Origin: JBLZUR01 sp048565625
Lineage (GTDB): Bacteria; Pseudomonadota; Alphaproteobacteria; Sphingomonadales; Sphingomonadaceae
Direction of reading: 5' to 3'
Assembly: GCF_048565625.1 (NCBI RefSeq)
Contig: NZ_JBLZUR010000002.1
Location: forward strand, 186,001 to 250,000
Length of the DNA: 64,000 nucleotides
The translations under genes and the position numbers were made by a program. How positions within the stretch are numbered: position 1 is the stretch's first letter; each line of letters begins with the position of its first letter. The notes beneath the pieces were generated by a model. The model saw nothing but the letters and a program-made list of their open reading frames with translations. It had not been told where the DNA came from and ran no database searches. This document shows positions 33,923 through 41,338 of the stretch, piece after piece.

Positions 33923-34645
33923 GTGGTTCGGCCTTATCGCTACGTCCGTGCGTGCGCCTGGAGCGGGTTGATCCTGCTCGCCGCAACCGTGCTTTTCTGG
34001 GGGGTGCTCGGCCGCAACATCCCGCCGATCTCTCCCGCGCTGGATGCCGAGGCTTTCGCCGCCGAACTGCGCCGCCACGCGCCGACGATCCGCATCGGCA
34101 TGATCCTGCAACTGCCGTTCTCGGTGCTCTACCTCGTCTGGGGTGTCGCCATCTCCAAGGTGATGGAGCGGGTGGAAGAGGACAACAATGTCTTGTCCAC
34201 GCTGCAGATCTGGGGCGCCGGTTTCACCACCGTCGTTTTCGTCGTGCCCTGCGCGATGTGGCTGACGCTGGCTTACCGGCCGGAGGTCATGGACCCGAGG
34301 ACGCTTCAGATCCTCTATGACTTTGCCTGGTTCTTCTTCGACATGGCCTATTCTTTGACGACGCTGCAGACGATCGCGATCGGCATCTGCTTCCTCTCGG
34401 ACAAGCGGCCGCAGCCGCTCGTCCCGGCCTGGGTCGCCTGGCTGACCATGTGGGTCGGCATCAGCTTCGTCCTGGAAACGATGATGCCGCTGGTGACCGA
34501 CGGGCCGTTCGCCCGCAACGGCCTGCTGAACTACTGGGTGGAATTCTCGCTGTTCTTCCTGATGATGCTGGTTTTGTCGATCTATATCTTGAAGGCGATC
34601 ACCCGGCTGGAGCTGGAGCATAGGGAAACGGGCGCGCGCGCATGA
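33923..34645 (+). CDS. Conserved membrane protein, paralogue of the 26761 gene
   Basis: A 240-aa protein with about six hydrophobic segments, starting VRPYRYVRACAWSGLILLAA. It shares with the 26761-27507 product the AWSG helix, a P-rich loop, an IRIG motif (TIRIGMILQL) and GPFARNGLLNYW before the last helix. GTG 33923 follows AGAGGGGA. The stop overlaps the start of a heme-copper-oxidase-III-like gene by ATGA, so it is the first gene of a four-part membrane unit. I do not recognise the family. Confidence 0.75.
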   Translation: MVRPYRYVRACAWSGLILLAATVLFWGVLGRNIPPISPALDAEAFAAELRRHAPTIRIGMILQLPFSVLYLVWGVAISKVMERVEEDNNVLSTLQIWGAGFTTVVFVVPCAMWLTLAYRPEVMDPRTLQILYDFAWFFFDMAYSLTTLQTIAIGICFLSDKRPQPLVPAWVAWLTMWVGISFVLETMMPLVTDGPFARNGLLNYWVEFSLFFLMMLVLSIYILKAITRLELEHRETGARA

Positions 34646-35232
34646 GCGAGGTCGCCGACAGGGCGCATGAGACCGAGAAGACGGCGAGCATCTGGACGTT
34701 CATCGCGCTGGATTGTGCCAGTTTCGGCCTCTTCTTCCTGGTGTTCATGACGGAGCGGATCGGGCAGGCGGCGTTGTTCGATCGCTCGTCCCGGATGCTC
34801 GATGACCGTATCGGGCTCATTAACACCGGCATCCTGATCACCAGCAGCTGGCTGGTGGCGCGGGCGACGCATCTGTTCCGCCGGGGCGATGCGGCCGCCA
34901 CGCTGCGCAATCTGGTGGCGGCGCTGGTGGTCGGCAGCGGATTCGCGCTGCTCAAGGCCTACGAGTATGCGGTGAAGATCGAAGCGGGCATAAACCCGCT
35001 GACCAATGAGTTCTTCACCTTCTACTTCGCGCTGACCGGCGTTCACCTGCTCCACTACCTCGTGGGTCTCCTGATCCTCGGCGTGCTGATCGCCGGCGCG
35101 CGGGCGGCGGCGCAGGGAAGGCCGGCGGCAAGCTATCCGGTCTGGCTCGAATCCGGCGCCCTCTACTGGCACCTCGTGGATCTGTTGTGGGTGTTCCTCT
35201 TTGCAATGCTCTACCTGTTGGGAGCGCGCTAA
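34642..35232 (+). CDS. Cytochrome oxidase subunit III-like (NorE-type) protein
   Basis: A 196-aa five-helix membrane protein of the COX3 fold: TASIWTFIALDCASFGLFF, ILITSSWLVARA, NEFFTFYFALTGVHLLHYLVG and ALYWHLVDLLWVFLFAMLYL in order (given as separate pieces). The FxLTGxHxxH and YWHxVDxxW motifs are the COX3 signature. NorE-like short forms accompany nitric oxide or other oxidase systems. No subunit I is nearby. The gene overlaps the preceding one and shares one base with the next. Confidence 0.85.
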   Translation: MSEVADRAHETEKTASIWTFIALDCASFGLFFLVFMTERIGQAALFDRSSRMLDDRIGLINTGILITSSWLVARATHLFRRGDAAATLRNLVAALVVGSGFALLKAYEYAVKIEAGINPLTNEFFTFYFALTGVHLLHYLVGLLILGVLIAGARAAAQGRPAASYPVWLESGALYWHLVDLLWVFLFAMLYLLGAR

Positions 35233-35489
35233 TGGCAGGCATCACAGCAGTGACGCGTGCATGGCTCGCGCTCCTCGTCATAAGCGCGATCAGCTTCTGC
35301 TTCGCCGAAATTCTGGAGAACCGGGCGCTCGCCGTCGCGCTGATCATGAGCATCACCGCGGTGAAAGTCGGCATCATCCTCATCCGCTTCATGGACCTGC
35401 GCACGGTATCGCGCGGCCTTCAGGTCTATTTCGCTCTATGGACAGCAGCCTGTGCGATCCTGATCTTCAGTTGCTCGCTGCTTCCGTGA
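35232..35489 (+). CDS. Cytochrome c oxidase subunit IV-like (NorF/COX4_pro) protein
   Basis: An 85-aa three-helix protein (TRAWLALLVISAISFCFAEI, VALIMSITAVKVGIILIRFM, YFALWTAACAILIFSC in order). The KVGIILIRFMDLR block is typical of the prokaryotic subunit IV/NorF family. The ATG overlaps the COX3-like stop by one base (TAATG). It is followed by a terminator, so the unit 33923-35489 is complete without any catalytic oxidase subunit. It probably assists a membrane redox protein in this pathway, which is inference. Confidence 0.8.
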   Translation: MAGITAVTRAWLALLVISAISFCFAEILENRALAVALIMSITAVKVGIILIRFMDLRTVSRGLQVYFALWTAACAILIFSCSLLP

Positions 35490-35493
35490 GTTT

Positions 35494-35516
35494 GAGGGCA
35501 ATTGCGCCCTCTTTTT
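35494..35516 (+). terminator. Rho-independent terminator
   Basis: GAGGGC (35494-35499) and GCCCTC (35506-35511) pair around AATTGC and are followed by TTTTT. It ends the membrane unit 33923-35489 just before the next promoter. Confidence 0.85.
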
Positions 35517-35521
35517 AGTCC

Positions 35522-35558
35522 GTAAACCTGTTGACAAGTACGGCAGGGCACGTACTTT
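35522..35558 (+). promoter_or_regulatory. Promoter with GTAAAC-N2-GTTGAC operator
   Basis: GTAAACCTGTTGAC (35522-35535) overlaps the -35 TTGACA (35531-35536). TACTTT (35553-35558) is the -10 with a 16-bp spacer. This is the promoter of the TonB receptor gene. The palindrome is shared with 44303 and 55125. Confidence 0.6.
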
Positions 35559-35613
35559 GCGTACGCCGGAAACGTAAAAAATAGCGTCGGCGGTACAGGA
35601 GAGGAATTTGCCC

Positions 35614-38343
35614 ATGAGGTCCAAACTGCTCTGCGGCATCGCCGCGGTTACCGTAACGTCCCTCCATCCTGCAGTGGTGAGCGCACAGGCGACACAGGTG
35701 CCGGACGGAAGCCAGTCCGCGCCGCCGCCTGCCGCTGGCGCGATGGAGACCGTTCCTCAGGATCAGCCGACTCGCTCCGTCGGCGTTCAGGCGGCGACAC
35801 CGGCCAACACGGCTGATGTTGCGACCGGGGCGGAAGAGACCAACACCGCCCAAATCGCCGACATCATCGTGACGGCGACCCGCCGGTCGGAGAACCTGCA
35901 GAACGTCCCCGTCGCCGTCTCCGCGATCTCCTCGGCGGCGCTGAAGAACGCGGGCGTGTTCGAGACGTCGGATCTCAACCGATCGCTTCCCAACCTCCAG
36001 GTCTCCTCGCCCTATGGCAAGCAGCAGCCGAACTTCTCGGTCCGCGGCGTCGGCGTCGGTACGGAGTTCAACGCGAACGCGGCTTCGCCGGTCGGCGTCT
36101 ATGTGGACGAGGTCTACCAGGCGTTCCGGTCCTCGCACGGCCAGCAGCTGTACGATCTCAACCAGATCGAAGTCGTGCGGGGACCGCAGGGGACCTTGTA
36201 CGGTCGCAACACGACGGGCGGCGCGATCAACTTCATCACGCACGGTCCCTCGCTCGAAGGGCAGGAAGGCTACGTCACGCTCGGCTACGGTAACTTCAAC
36301 CGGCGCGCGGCGGAGGGCGCGGTCGAGGTGACGCCGGTCGCGGATACCTTCGGCATCCGCATCGCGGGAACCTATGTCGATTCAGACCCTTACCTGCACA
36401 ACATCCTGCCGGCCGGCTTGAACACCAGCGTTGCGGGCGGCGCATCGGGGCTGAACCGCAACAGTGGACGCAGCCCGGGCGGGTACAAGAGCACCGGTCT
36501 GCGCATCAGCATGCGTTTCAAGCCGAGCGAGGATCTGGACCTCGGCGTGAAGGTCTATGCGGGCGAGTCGATCGGCGGAACGGAGCCGCCGATTCCCACC
36601 GGGCAGTCGAAGAACAGCGACGTGATCGACTATACCAGCCCCACCTTCCTACTGGGTGGCCTGTTCTCGAGCCTCGCCCCGACGGGGCTCGTCCCAACCT
36701 CGTACAGCCGGGATGCGCGCGGGCTGAAGGAGCGGCAGCTGGAACTCGACACCATCGGCTCCGCCGAAAGCAGGGCGCGCGGCGCGGTGTTCAACGCCAA
36801 GCTTCGCCTCAGCGACACGCTCCGCCTGATCAACATCACGGGATATGATGACGGCGAGTATCTGCAGACCTCGACCGACTGCGACGGATCGCCGTTGCGA
36901 CTGTGCGCCATCGGTTACGGATCGAAGTTCCACGCCTTCAACCAGGATACGCGCCTGGATTTCACGTCCGGCAAAGTGAAGTTCATCGTCGGCGGCTTCT
37001 ACGGCAAGGATGTCGTCACGACCGACAACCGGCCGGACTTCTTCAATCTGCTGAGCGATGTCCGGACGGCGGTTGGCCTACCGGCCAGCTATTTCAATCC
37101 CGGTGGCAATTTCAACGGCACCATTCTTTCGGCGACGTCGCTGCCGACCGGTATTCGCGCCGAGAACCACTTCCGGCAGACCCGCTCCTCCCTAGCGGCC
37201 TATGGCGAGGGCAGCTACCAGATCACCGACACCCTGAAGATCACGGCGGGCCTTCGCTACACGAAGGACAAGAACCGGTTCAAAGACGGCCTGACCACCT
37301 ATTACGACGACGCCGGCGTGGCGCGTCTGGTCAGCGTGTCCGGGTTCCAGCAGGGCGGGGCCTTCGCCCCGTACTTCCTGCAACCGGTTCTGAACGAGGC
37401 GGGCGAAGTGGTCGTGCCGGCCTATTCCAGTCTCGGCCTCGCGCCGCCTACGCCGCTGGAGCGCAAGGGTTCGTCCAACCGCCTGTCCGGTCGCGCGATC
37501 ATCGATTGGAAGCCGACCGACCGGACCCTGCTCTACGCCAGCTACAGCCGTGGCTATCGCGCGGGCACGTTCAACGGTCTGGCCTATGGCAGCGCCAACC
37601 AGGTGTATTTCGTCCCGCCCGAAACGGTGAATGCCTATGAGGCCGGGTTCAAGTCGCGCTTCTTCGACAACCGGTTCCAGCTGAACGCAGCCGTGTTCTA
37701 CTACGATTACAAGGGCCAGCAGGGTCAGGTGGTGGACGCGACCGCGACGGCGAACCTGATCTCGCTGGACGGCACGCTGAAGGGGCTGGAGGTCGATGCG
37801 CAGCTCGTCGTCACCCGCCGCCTGCGGTTCAGCGCCGCCTTTGGCCTGCTCGATTCCAGCTATAAGGACGGCGACTGCCCCTCCACCCCTGTCACGGGCT
37901 TCCCGGCGCAGATCGGCAGCTGCGTCGTGTCATCGGGCGGTGCGGTCAGCGTCGCGGGCAATCCGTTCCCCTTCGCGGCGAAGAGCTCGGTGAACCTCGG
38001 CGGCGACTGGGATGTGTTCGACATCGGCGAGGGCAAGTTCACCCTGCATGCCGACGCATCCTATACGGGCCGCTTCTACTATGACTCGTTCAAGGACTAC
38101 AGCCGGCCGCCGCTCACCAGCGTCACGACGGGCAAGTTCGCCAATGGCGAGGGCAATTACTGGGTGGTCAACGCCCGCGCCACGGCAACGATCGGGCAGG
38201 TGTCGATCTCCGGCTGGGTCAAGAACCTGACCGACACCGTCTACTATCCGTACGGCATCGCACTCGAAAACCTGTTCGGCAATGGCTATCGGGCGCGGAA
38301 TGAGCCGCGCACCTATGGCATCGACGCCACCGTCCGCTTCTGA
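35614..38343 (+). CDS. TonB-dependent outer-membrane receptor
   Basis: A 909-aa receptor. The signal peptide ends near VSA-QA (residue 25). A Ser/Pro/Ala-rich linker of ~50 residues precedes the TonB-box-like IADIIVTATRRSE; the plug has FSVRGVGVGTE, VGVYVDEVYQ and the signature IEVVRGPQGTLYGRNTTGG; a beta-barrel follows, ending in TYGIDATVRF. ATG 35614 is chosen since CAGGAGAGG is 9 nt upstream; a TTG at 35608 is too close. It has its own promoter with a GTAAAC-type operator. It probably imports the locus substrate or a related compound. The DHSWG-motif module-2 gene follows 42 bp downstream. Confidence 0.94.
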   Translation: MRSKLLCGIAAVTVTSLHPAVVSAQATQVPDGSQSAPPPAAGAMETVPQDQPTRSVGVQAATPANTADVATGAEETNTAQIADIIVTATRRSENLQNVPVAVSAISSAALKNAGVFETSDLNRSLPNLQVSSPYGKQQPNFSVRGVGVGTEFNANAASPVGVYVDEVYQAFRSSHGQQLYDLNQIEVVRGPQGTLYGRNTTGGAINFITHGPSLEGQEGYVTLGYGNFNRRAAEGAVEVTPVADTFGIRIAGTYVDSDPYLHNILPAGLNTSVAGGASGLNRNSGRSPGGYKSTGLRISMRFKPSEDLDLGVKVYAGESIGGTEPPIPTGQSKNSDVIDYTSPTFLLGGLFSSLAPTGLVPTSYSRDARGLKERQLELDTIGSAESRARGAVFNAKLRLSDTLRLINITGYDDGEYLQTSTDCDGSPLRLCAIGYGSKFHAFNQDTRLDFTSGKVKFIVGGFYGKDVVTTDNRPDFFNLLSDVRTAVGLPASYFNPGGNFNGTILSATSLPTGIRAENHFRQTRSSLAAYGEGSYQITDTLKITAGLRYTKDKNRFKDGLTTYYDDAGVARLVSVSGFQQGGAFAPYFLQPVLNEAGEVVVPAYSSLGLAPPTPLERKGSSNRLSGRAIIDWKPTDRTLLYASYSRGYRAGTFNGLAYGSANQVYFVPPETVNAYEAGFKSRFFDNRFQLNAAVFYYDYKGQQGQVVDATATANLISLDGTLKGLEVDAQLVVTRRLRFSAAFGLLDSSYKDGDCPSTPVTGFPAQIGSCVVSSGGAVSVAGNPFPFAAKSSVNLGGDWDVFDIGEGKFTLHADASYTGRFYYDSFKDYSRPPLTSVTTGKFANGEGNYWVVNARATATIGQVSISGWVKNLTDTVYYPYGIALENLFGNGYRARNEPRTYGIDATVRF

Positions 38344-38385
38344 CGATCGAAGTCGCGATTGGCCGGCCTGTAGAGAGGATCTAGA

Positions 38386-39324
38386 ATGAACGCTGCGACA
38401 TCCCTTTGCAGGCTTGCCCGTCCGGGGCTGGCCGTGGACCCGATCCACGACAATCGCCACAGTCTGCCGGATCTGCCCACCGCGCGGGAATCCAGCCCCT
38501 ATCTGTTGCACCTGCCCGATGAAGGGATCGCCTGCTTCACCTATACCTGGGTGAACGGGAACAGCGAGGCGGGGGCGGCGCTCGCGATCTTCGGGCCGGG
38601 CGTGGGCGCGCCGATCGAACAGAAGCTCGCCGACCGGCCGATCCCGCGCGATGTCGACTGGCGCGACTGGCGCATCGAAGGTTTCGAGATGCGGCAGGAC
38701 GTGCAGTTCGGCCATGCCGATGTCCGCTGGGAAAGCGCCGAGGCGCTGGTGGAGTTCAGCTTCGACGCGTTCCACCCGCCCTATGCCTATGGCACCAACG
38801 CGGAGGGTTGCCCGTCTTACGCCGCGACCGACCGGATCGAGCAGAGCGGGCATGTCGCCGGTCGCTTCGTCCTGGCGGGTCGCGAGATACCGTTCACCAC
38901 CGTCGGCCATCGCGACCACAGCTGGGGCACGCGCGACTGGGGCGCGTTCCAGCATTACAACTGGTTCCAGGGGCAGAGCGCCGACGGCACGTCGATCCAC
39001 TGGTGGCGCTTCCTCGTCCACGGGCGGATGCATCTGCGCGGCTATGTCGTGAAGGACGGGCTGATGGCGGAGGTCACCGACGTTCAATCCGACGTGACGT
39101 TCGATGAGGCCCTCTGGCAGCAGCGGCTGACCGCCACCGTGACTGACGAAGCGGGACGGCGCACCGAGGTGACCGCCGAGTTCTACGCGCACTACACGCT
39201 CCGCGCCGACGCGAAGCTGCACCTGCGCGAAGGCGCTGCGCGCGCGACCTTCGACGGGCGGCCGGGCAATGGCTGGCTGGAGGTGGCTTGGCCGCCCGCC
39301 TATCTCGAACACGCCGCCCGCTGA
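38386..39324 (+). CDS. DHSWGTR-motif protein, module 2
   Basis: A 312-aa soluble protein, paralogous in layout to the 32334 gene. A beta-rich N-terminal half (HDNRHSLPDLPTARES) is followed by the marker TVGHRDHSWGTRDWG near residue 180 and a C-terminal half with WWRFLVHGRMHLRGYVV. A SLLHL-type region near residue 45 and GIACFTYTWVNG suggest a hydrophobic pocket. No known catalytic set can be assigned. It follows the TonB receptor on the plus strand and converges with the module-2 helical protein and kinase. Confidence 0.7.
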   Translation: MNAATSLCRLARPGLAVDPIHDNRHSLPDLPTARESSPYLLHLPDEGIACFTYTWVNGNSEAGAALAIFGPGVGAPIEQKLADRPIPRDVDWRDWRIEGFEMRQDVQFGHADVRWESAEALVEFSFDAFHPPYAYGTNAEGCPSYAATDRIEQSGHVAGRFVLAGREIPFTTVGHRDHSWGTRDWGAFQHYNWFQGQSADGTSIHWWRFLVHGRMHLRGYVVKDGLMAEVTDVQSDVTFDEALWQQRLTATVTDEAGRRTEVTAEFYAHYTLRADAKLHLREGAARATFDGRPGNGWLEVAWPPAYLEHAAR

Positions 39325-39331
39325 GGAACCC

Positions 39332-39838
39332 TCAGGCGAGCAGTTCGGCGATCGGCGGCACTTCGGCCTCGCAATGGTCGAAGCCCGCCGAATTGAACCA
39401 GCTCCGACTCCGCAGCGACTGCCGCTCCGAAAAGGCGAGGACGGCCCCATCGACCTGCCGCCGATAGGCAGGGTCGCCATCTGCCGCCGCCGCGCGCATC
39501 AGCCTTTCGAGCGAGAGCCCCAGCTGGTGGAAGGCGGCGCGGTCGTCTGTCGCATCCCTGGCCTGCGCGCGATCGGCGGCAAGCGTCTCCGCCGCCGCCA
39601 TCGTCTGCGGCCCGCCCGCCGCCTCCGGCAACCCATCGACGATCTGCGCGAGATCGTTCAGGCAGGTGCGGTGATAGGCGCCAATCATCGGCATATGTTC
39701 GATCAGCATGGCGAGTTGCGCCGCCATCACGCCGCATTGCTCGACCGCCAGCGCGTTGTTCGGGTCGATGGCGGGGACGATAACTTGGCTGAAGGTGTTG
39801 AGGACGCTTTGGAGGCGGATCGCGGGGTCCGGGGTCAT
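39332..39838 (-). CDS. Helical protein, module 2 (LvaB/DUF6285-like candidate)
   Basis: A 168-aa helical protein that starts MTPDPAIRLQSVLNTFSQVI and shares its N-terminal pattern and a C-terminal SERQ with the 33313 gene. Its ATG overlaps the stop of the upstream kinase gene by ATGA (39835-39838), which is strong support for joint translation and, by inference, for a complex as in LvaA/LvaB. Confidence 0.62.
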   Translation of the reverse strand: MTPDPAIRLQSVLNTFSQVIVPAIDPNNALAVEQCGVMAAQLAMLIEHMPMIGAYHRTCLNDLAQIVDGLPEAAGGPQTMAAAETLAADRAQARDATDDRAAFHQLGLSLERLMRAAAADGDPAYRRQVDGAVLAFSERQSLRSRSWFNSAGFDHCEAEVPPIAELLA

Positions 39839-40974
39839 TCGACATGTCCCTTCAAAAGCTTGCAAAGCGTGTCCGACATGCCCGCCGCGCAGGAGGCCAG
39901 GAAGGCGAGCAGGGCGTTCTGGTGATTGGTGCCGTCGCGCGCAGCGCGGATGGACGACGCATGGTTCATCCCGATCAGCTTGTAGCTGGTCAGCACGCAA
40001 TACCAGTGCAGCACCTTCGGATCGACGACCCGGCCGGTCAGCGCGCTATATTCGCGTATCAGTTGCGAGATGGGGAACATCGACCCCGCCATCAGCTCGC
40101 CTTCGCTGTTGCGCGTTCCGAACAGCGGCTCGAAATTATAGGCGAGGTCTTCGTGGAAGTCGCCGATATGGGCGAGTTCCCAGTCCAGCACGGCGGTGAT
40201 CTGCAGGCTGTCCTCGTCGAACAGGAAATTCCCGATCCGATAGTCGCCGTGAAGCAGCACCGGCTCCTCACAGACCGGCAGGTGATCGTAGAGCCACGTT
40301 TCTGCCAGGGTCAGCAGGGGCAGAGCGTCGATCTGCTCCAGCTCGCGCACCTTCGTCCAGTAGTTGACCTGCCAGAGCGCGGCGTCGGTCGTGCCCGCAC
40401 GCGGTCGTGGATAGTCGGGCAGCGATGCCGACCCGAGGTCCGTCGCGTGGATCGAGACGAGATGGCGGATGAACTGCGGCGTCAGTGCAGCGCCCACCCG
40501 GTCGCCCATCGTCGCGCGAACGCCGGACGGGCCGCTCGTGCTGGCGCTCGGCTTGGTCACGCCGCCGACGAAGCCGGTGATCATCGCCGGCTGTCCCATG
40601 GCGCTGCCGTCATCGACGCACAGGACGGGCGGGACCGGCACGACCCCGGCAACCGCGCGAAGCACCTGCGCCTCGCGCGCGCGGCAGGTCTCGATGATAC
40701 CCTCCAACGGGTCCATGCGGAGGACGCAGCGGGCGAACTGCGGCGGCACATCGCCCTCCAGATCGAAGACGAACTGTTCCTTGGACGCGCCGCCGCCCAT
40801 TCGGCGGACATTGCGCGCGCGCGCCGGGATGGCTTCGCGGGCAAAGAGATGTTCGAGGCCGGTGACGACTTCTTCCACCGTCTTCGGAATGTATCTTACC
40901 GTGCGCGGACGTGCGGCCTTCGTCTCCAGCAGTTCCAGCAGGCGCGATTCGATCGCCTCACGCGTGGCTTCCAC
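39835..40974 (-). CDS. APH-type phosphotransferase, module 2 (LvaA-like kinase candidate)
   Basis: A 379-aa APH-fold kinase, paralogue of the 30968 gene. The G-rich loop is RMGGGASKEQFVFD, catalytic HGDYRIGNFLFDED, metal-binding VLDWELAHIGDFHED. It also shares GGVTKPS near the middle with the module-1 protein (VRGVTKPS). It probably phosphorylates a hydroxyacyl-CoA or alcohol intermediate. The helical partner gene overlaps its stop. Upstream, at 41057-41070, is the ACC-N4-GGT palindrome 83 bp before the ATG. Confidence 0.85.
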   Translation of the reverse strand: MEATREAIESRLLELLETKAARPRTVRYIPKTVEEVVTGLEHLFAREAIPARARNVRRMGGGASKEQFVFDLEGDVPPQFARCVLRMDPLEGIIETCRAREAQVLRAVAGVVPVPPVLCVDDGSAMGQPAMITGFVGGVTKPSASTSGPSGVRATMGDRVGAALTPQFIRHLVSIHATDLGSASLPDYPRPRAGTTDAALWQVNYWTKVRELEQIDALPLLTLAETWLYDHLPVCEEPVLLHGDYRIGNFLFDEDSLQITAVLDWELAHIGDFHEDLAYNFEPLFGTRNSEGELMAGSMFPISQLIREYSALTGRVVDPKVLHWYCVLTSYKLIGMNHASSIRAARDGTNHQNALLAFLASCAAGMSDTLCKLLKGHVE

Positions 40975-41046
40975 GGCTCATCCTTCCTGCGCCGCGCTGG
41001 GCGCGCTCCTATCGCTTCACATCCGCCTCTTTCGGGCGGGTAGGCC

Positions 41047-41070
41047 GTAAACAGCCTAACCATTAGGTCA
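41047..41070. promoter_or_regulatory. GTAAAC half-site plus ACC-N4-GGT palindrome, copy 2
   Basis: GTAAAC (41047-41052) is followed by TAACCATTAGGTCA (41057-41070) in the 364-bp intergenic region 40975-41338. The core ACCATTAGGT aligns with ACCATTTGGT at 32252-32261, at nearly the same distance from a paralogous kinase gene. Confidence 0.45.
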
Positions 41071-41168
41071 GGATGCGGCAATGGGGTTGTGAGGCTCGAC
41101 GCTTGATGTCCACGGCGGAAGCGCCAAGATCGGCGGGTTCGTTGGCGTGCTTCGCCGACCGACTGTGT

Positions 41169-41198
41169 TTGACAGACTGGTCAGTCTTCCGGCACTAT
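41169..41198 (+). promoter_or_regulatory. Promoter with perfect TetR-type operator AGACTG-N2-CAGTCT
   Basis: TTGACA (41169-41174) and CACTAT (41193-41198) are 18 bp apart. A perfect 6-2-6 palindrome AGACTGGTCAGTCT (41174-41187) lies in the spacer, the classical position for repression. It drives the Rieske oxygenase genes through a ~140-nt leader. GACTGGTCAGTC-like sites are typical of TetR-family repressors; none is encoded nearby. Confidence 0.6.
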
Positions 41199-41338
41199 AC
41201 GTGAAGGACATACGCGCTGGATCACGACCGGCCCGAGTCTGTGAGAGGAAACATGCAGGCTGCCGTTCACGCCTACCGGTTCTGCAATACGAGACCGCTG
41301 GAGTCGCGACGCCTGCCCGGCCTGTTGGAGGCGCGACG

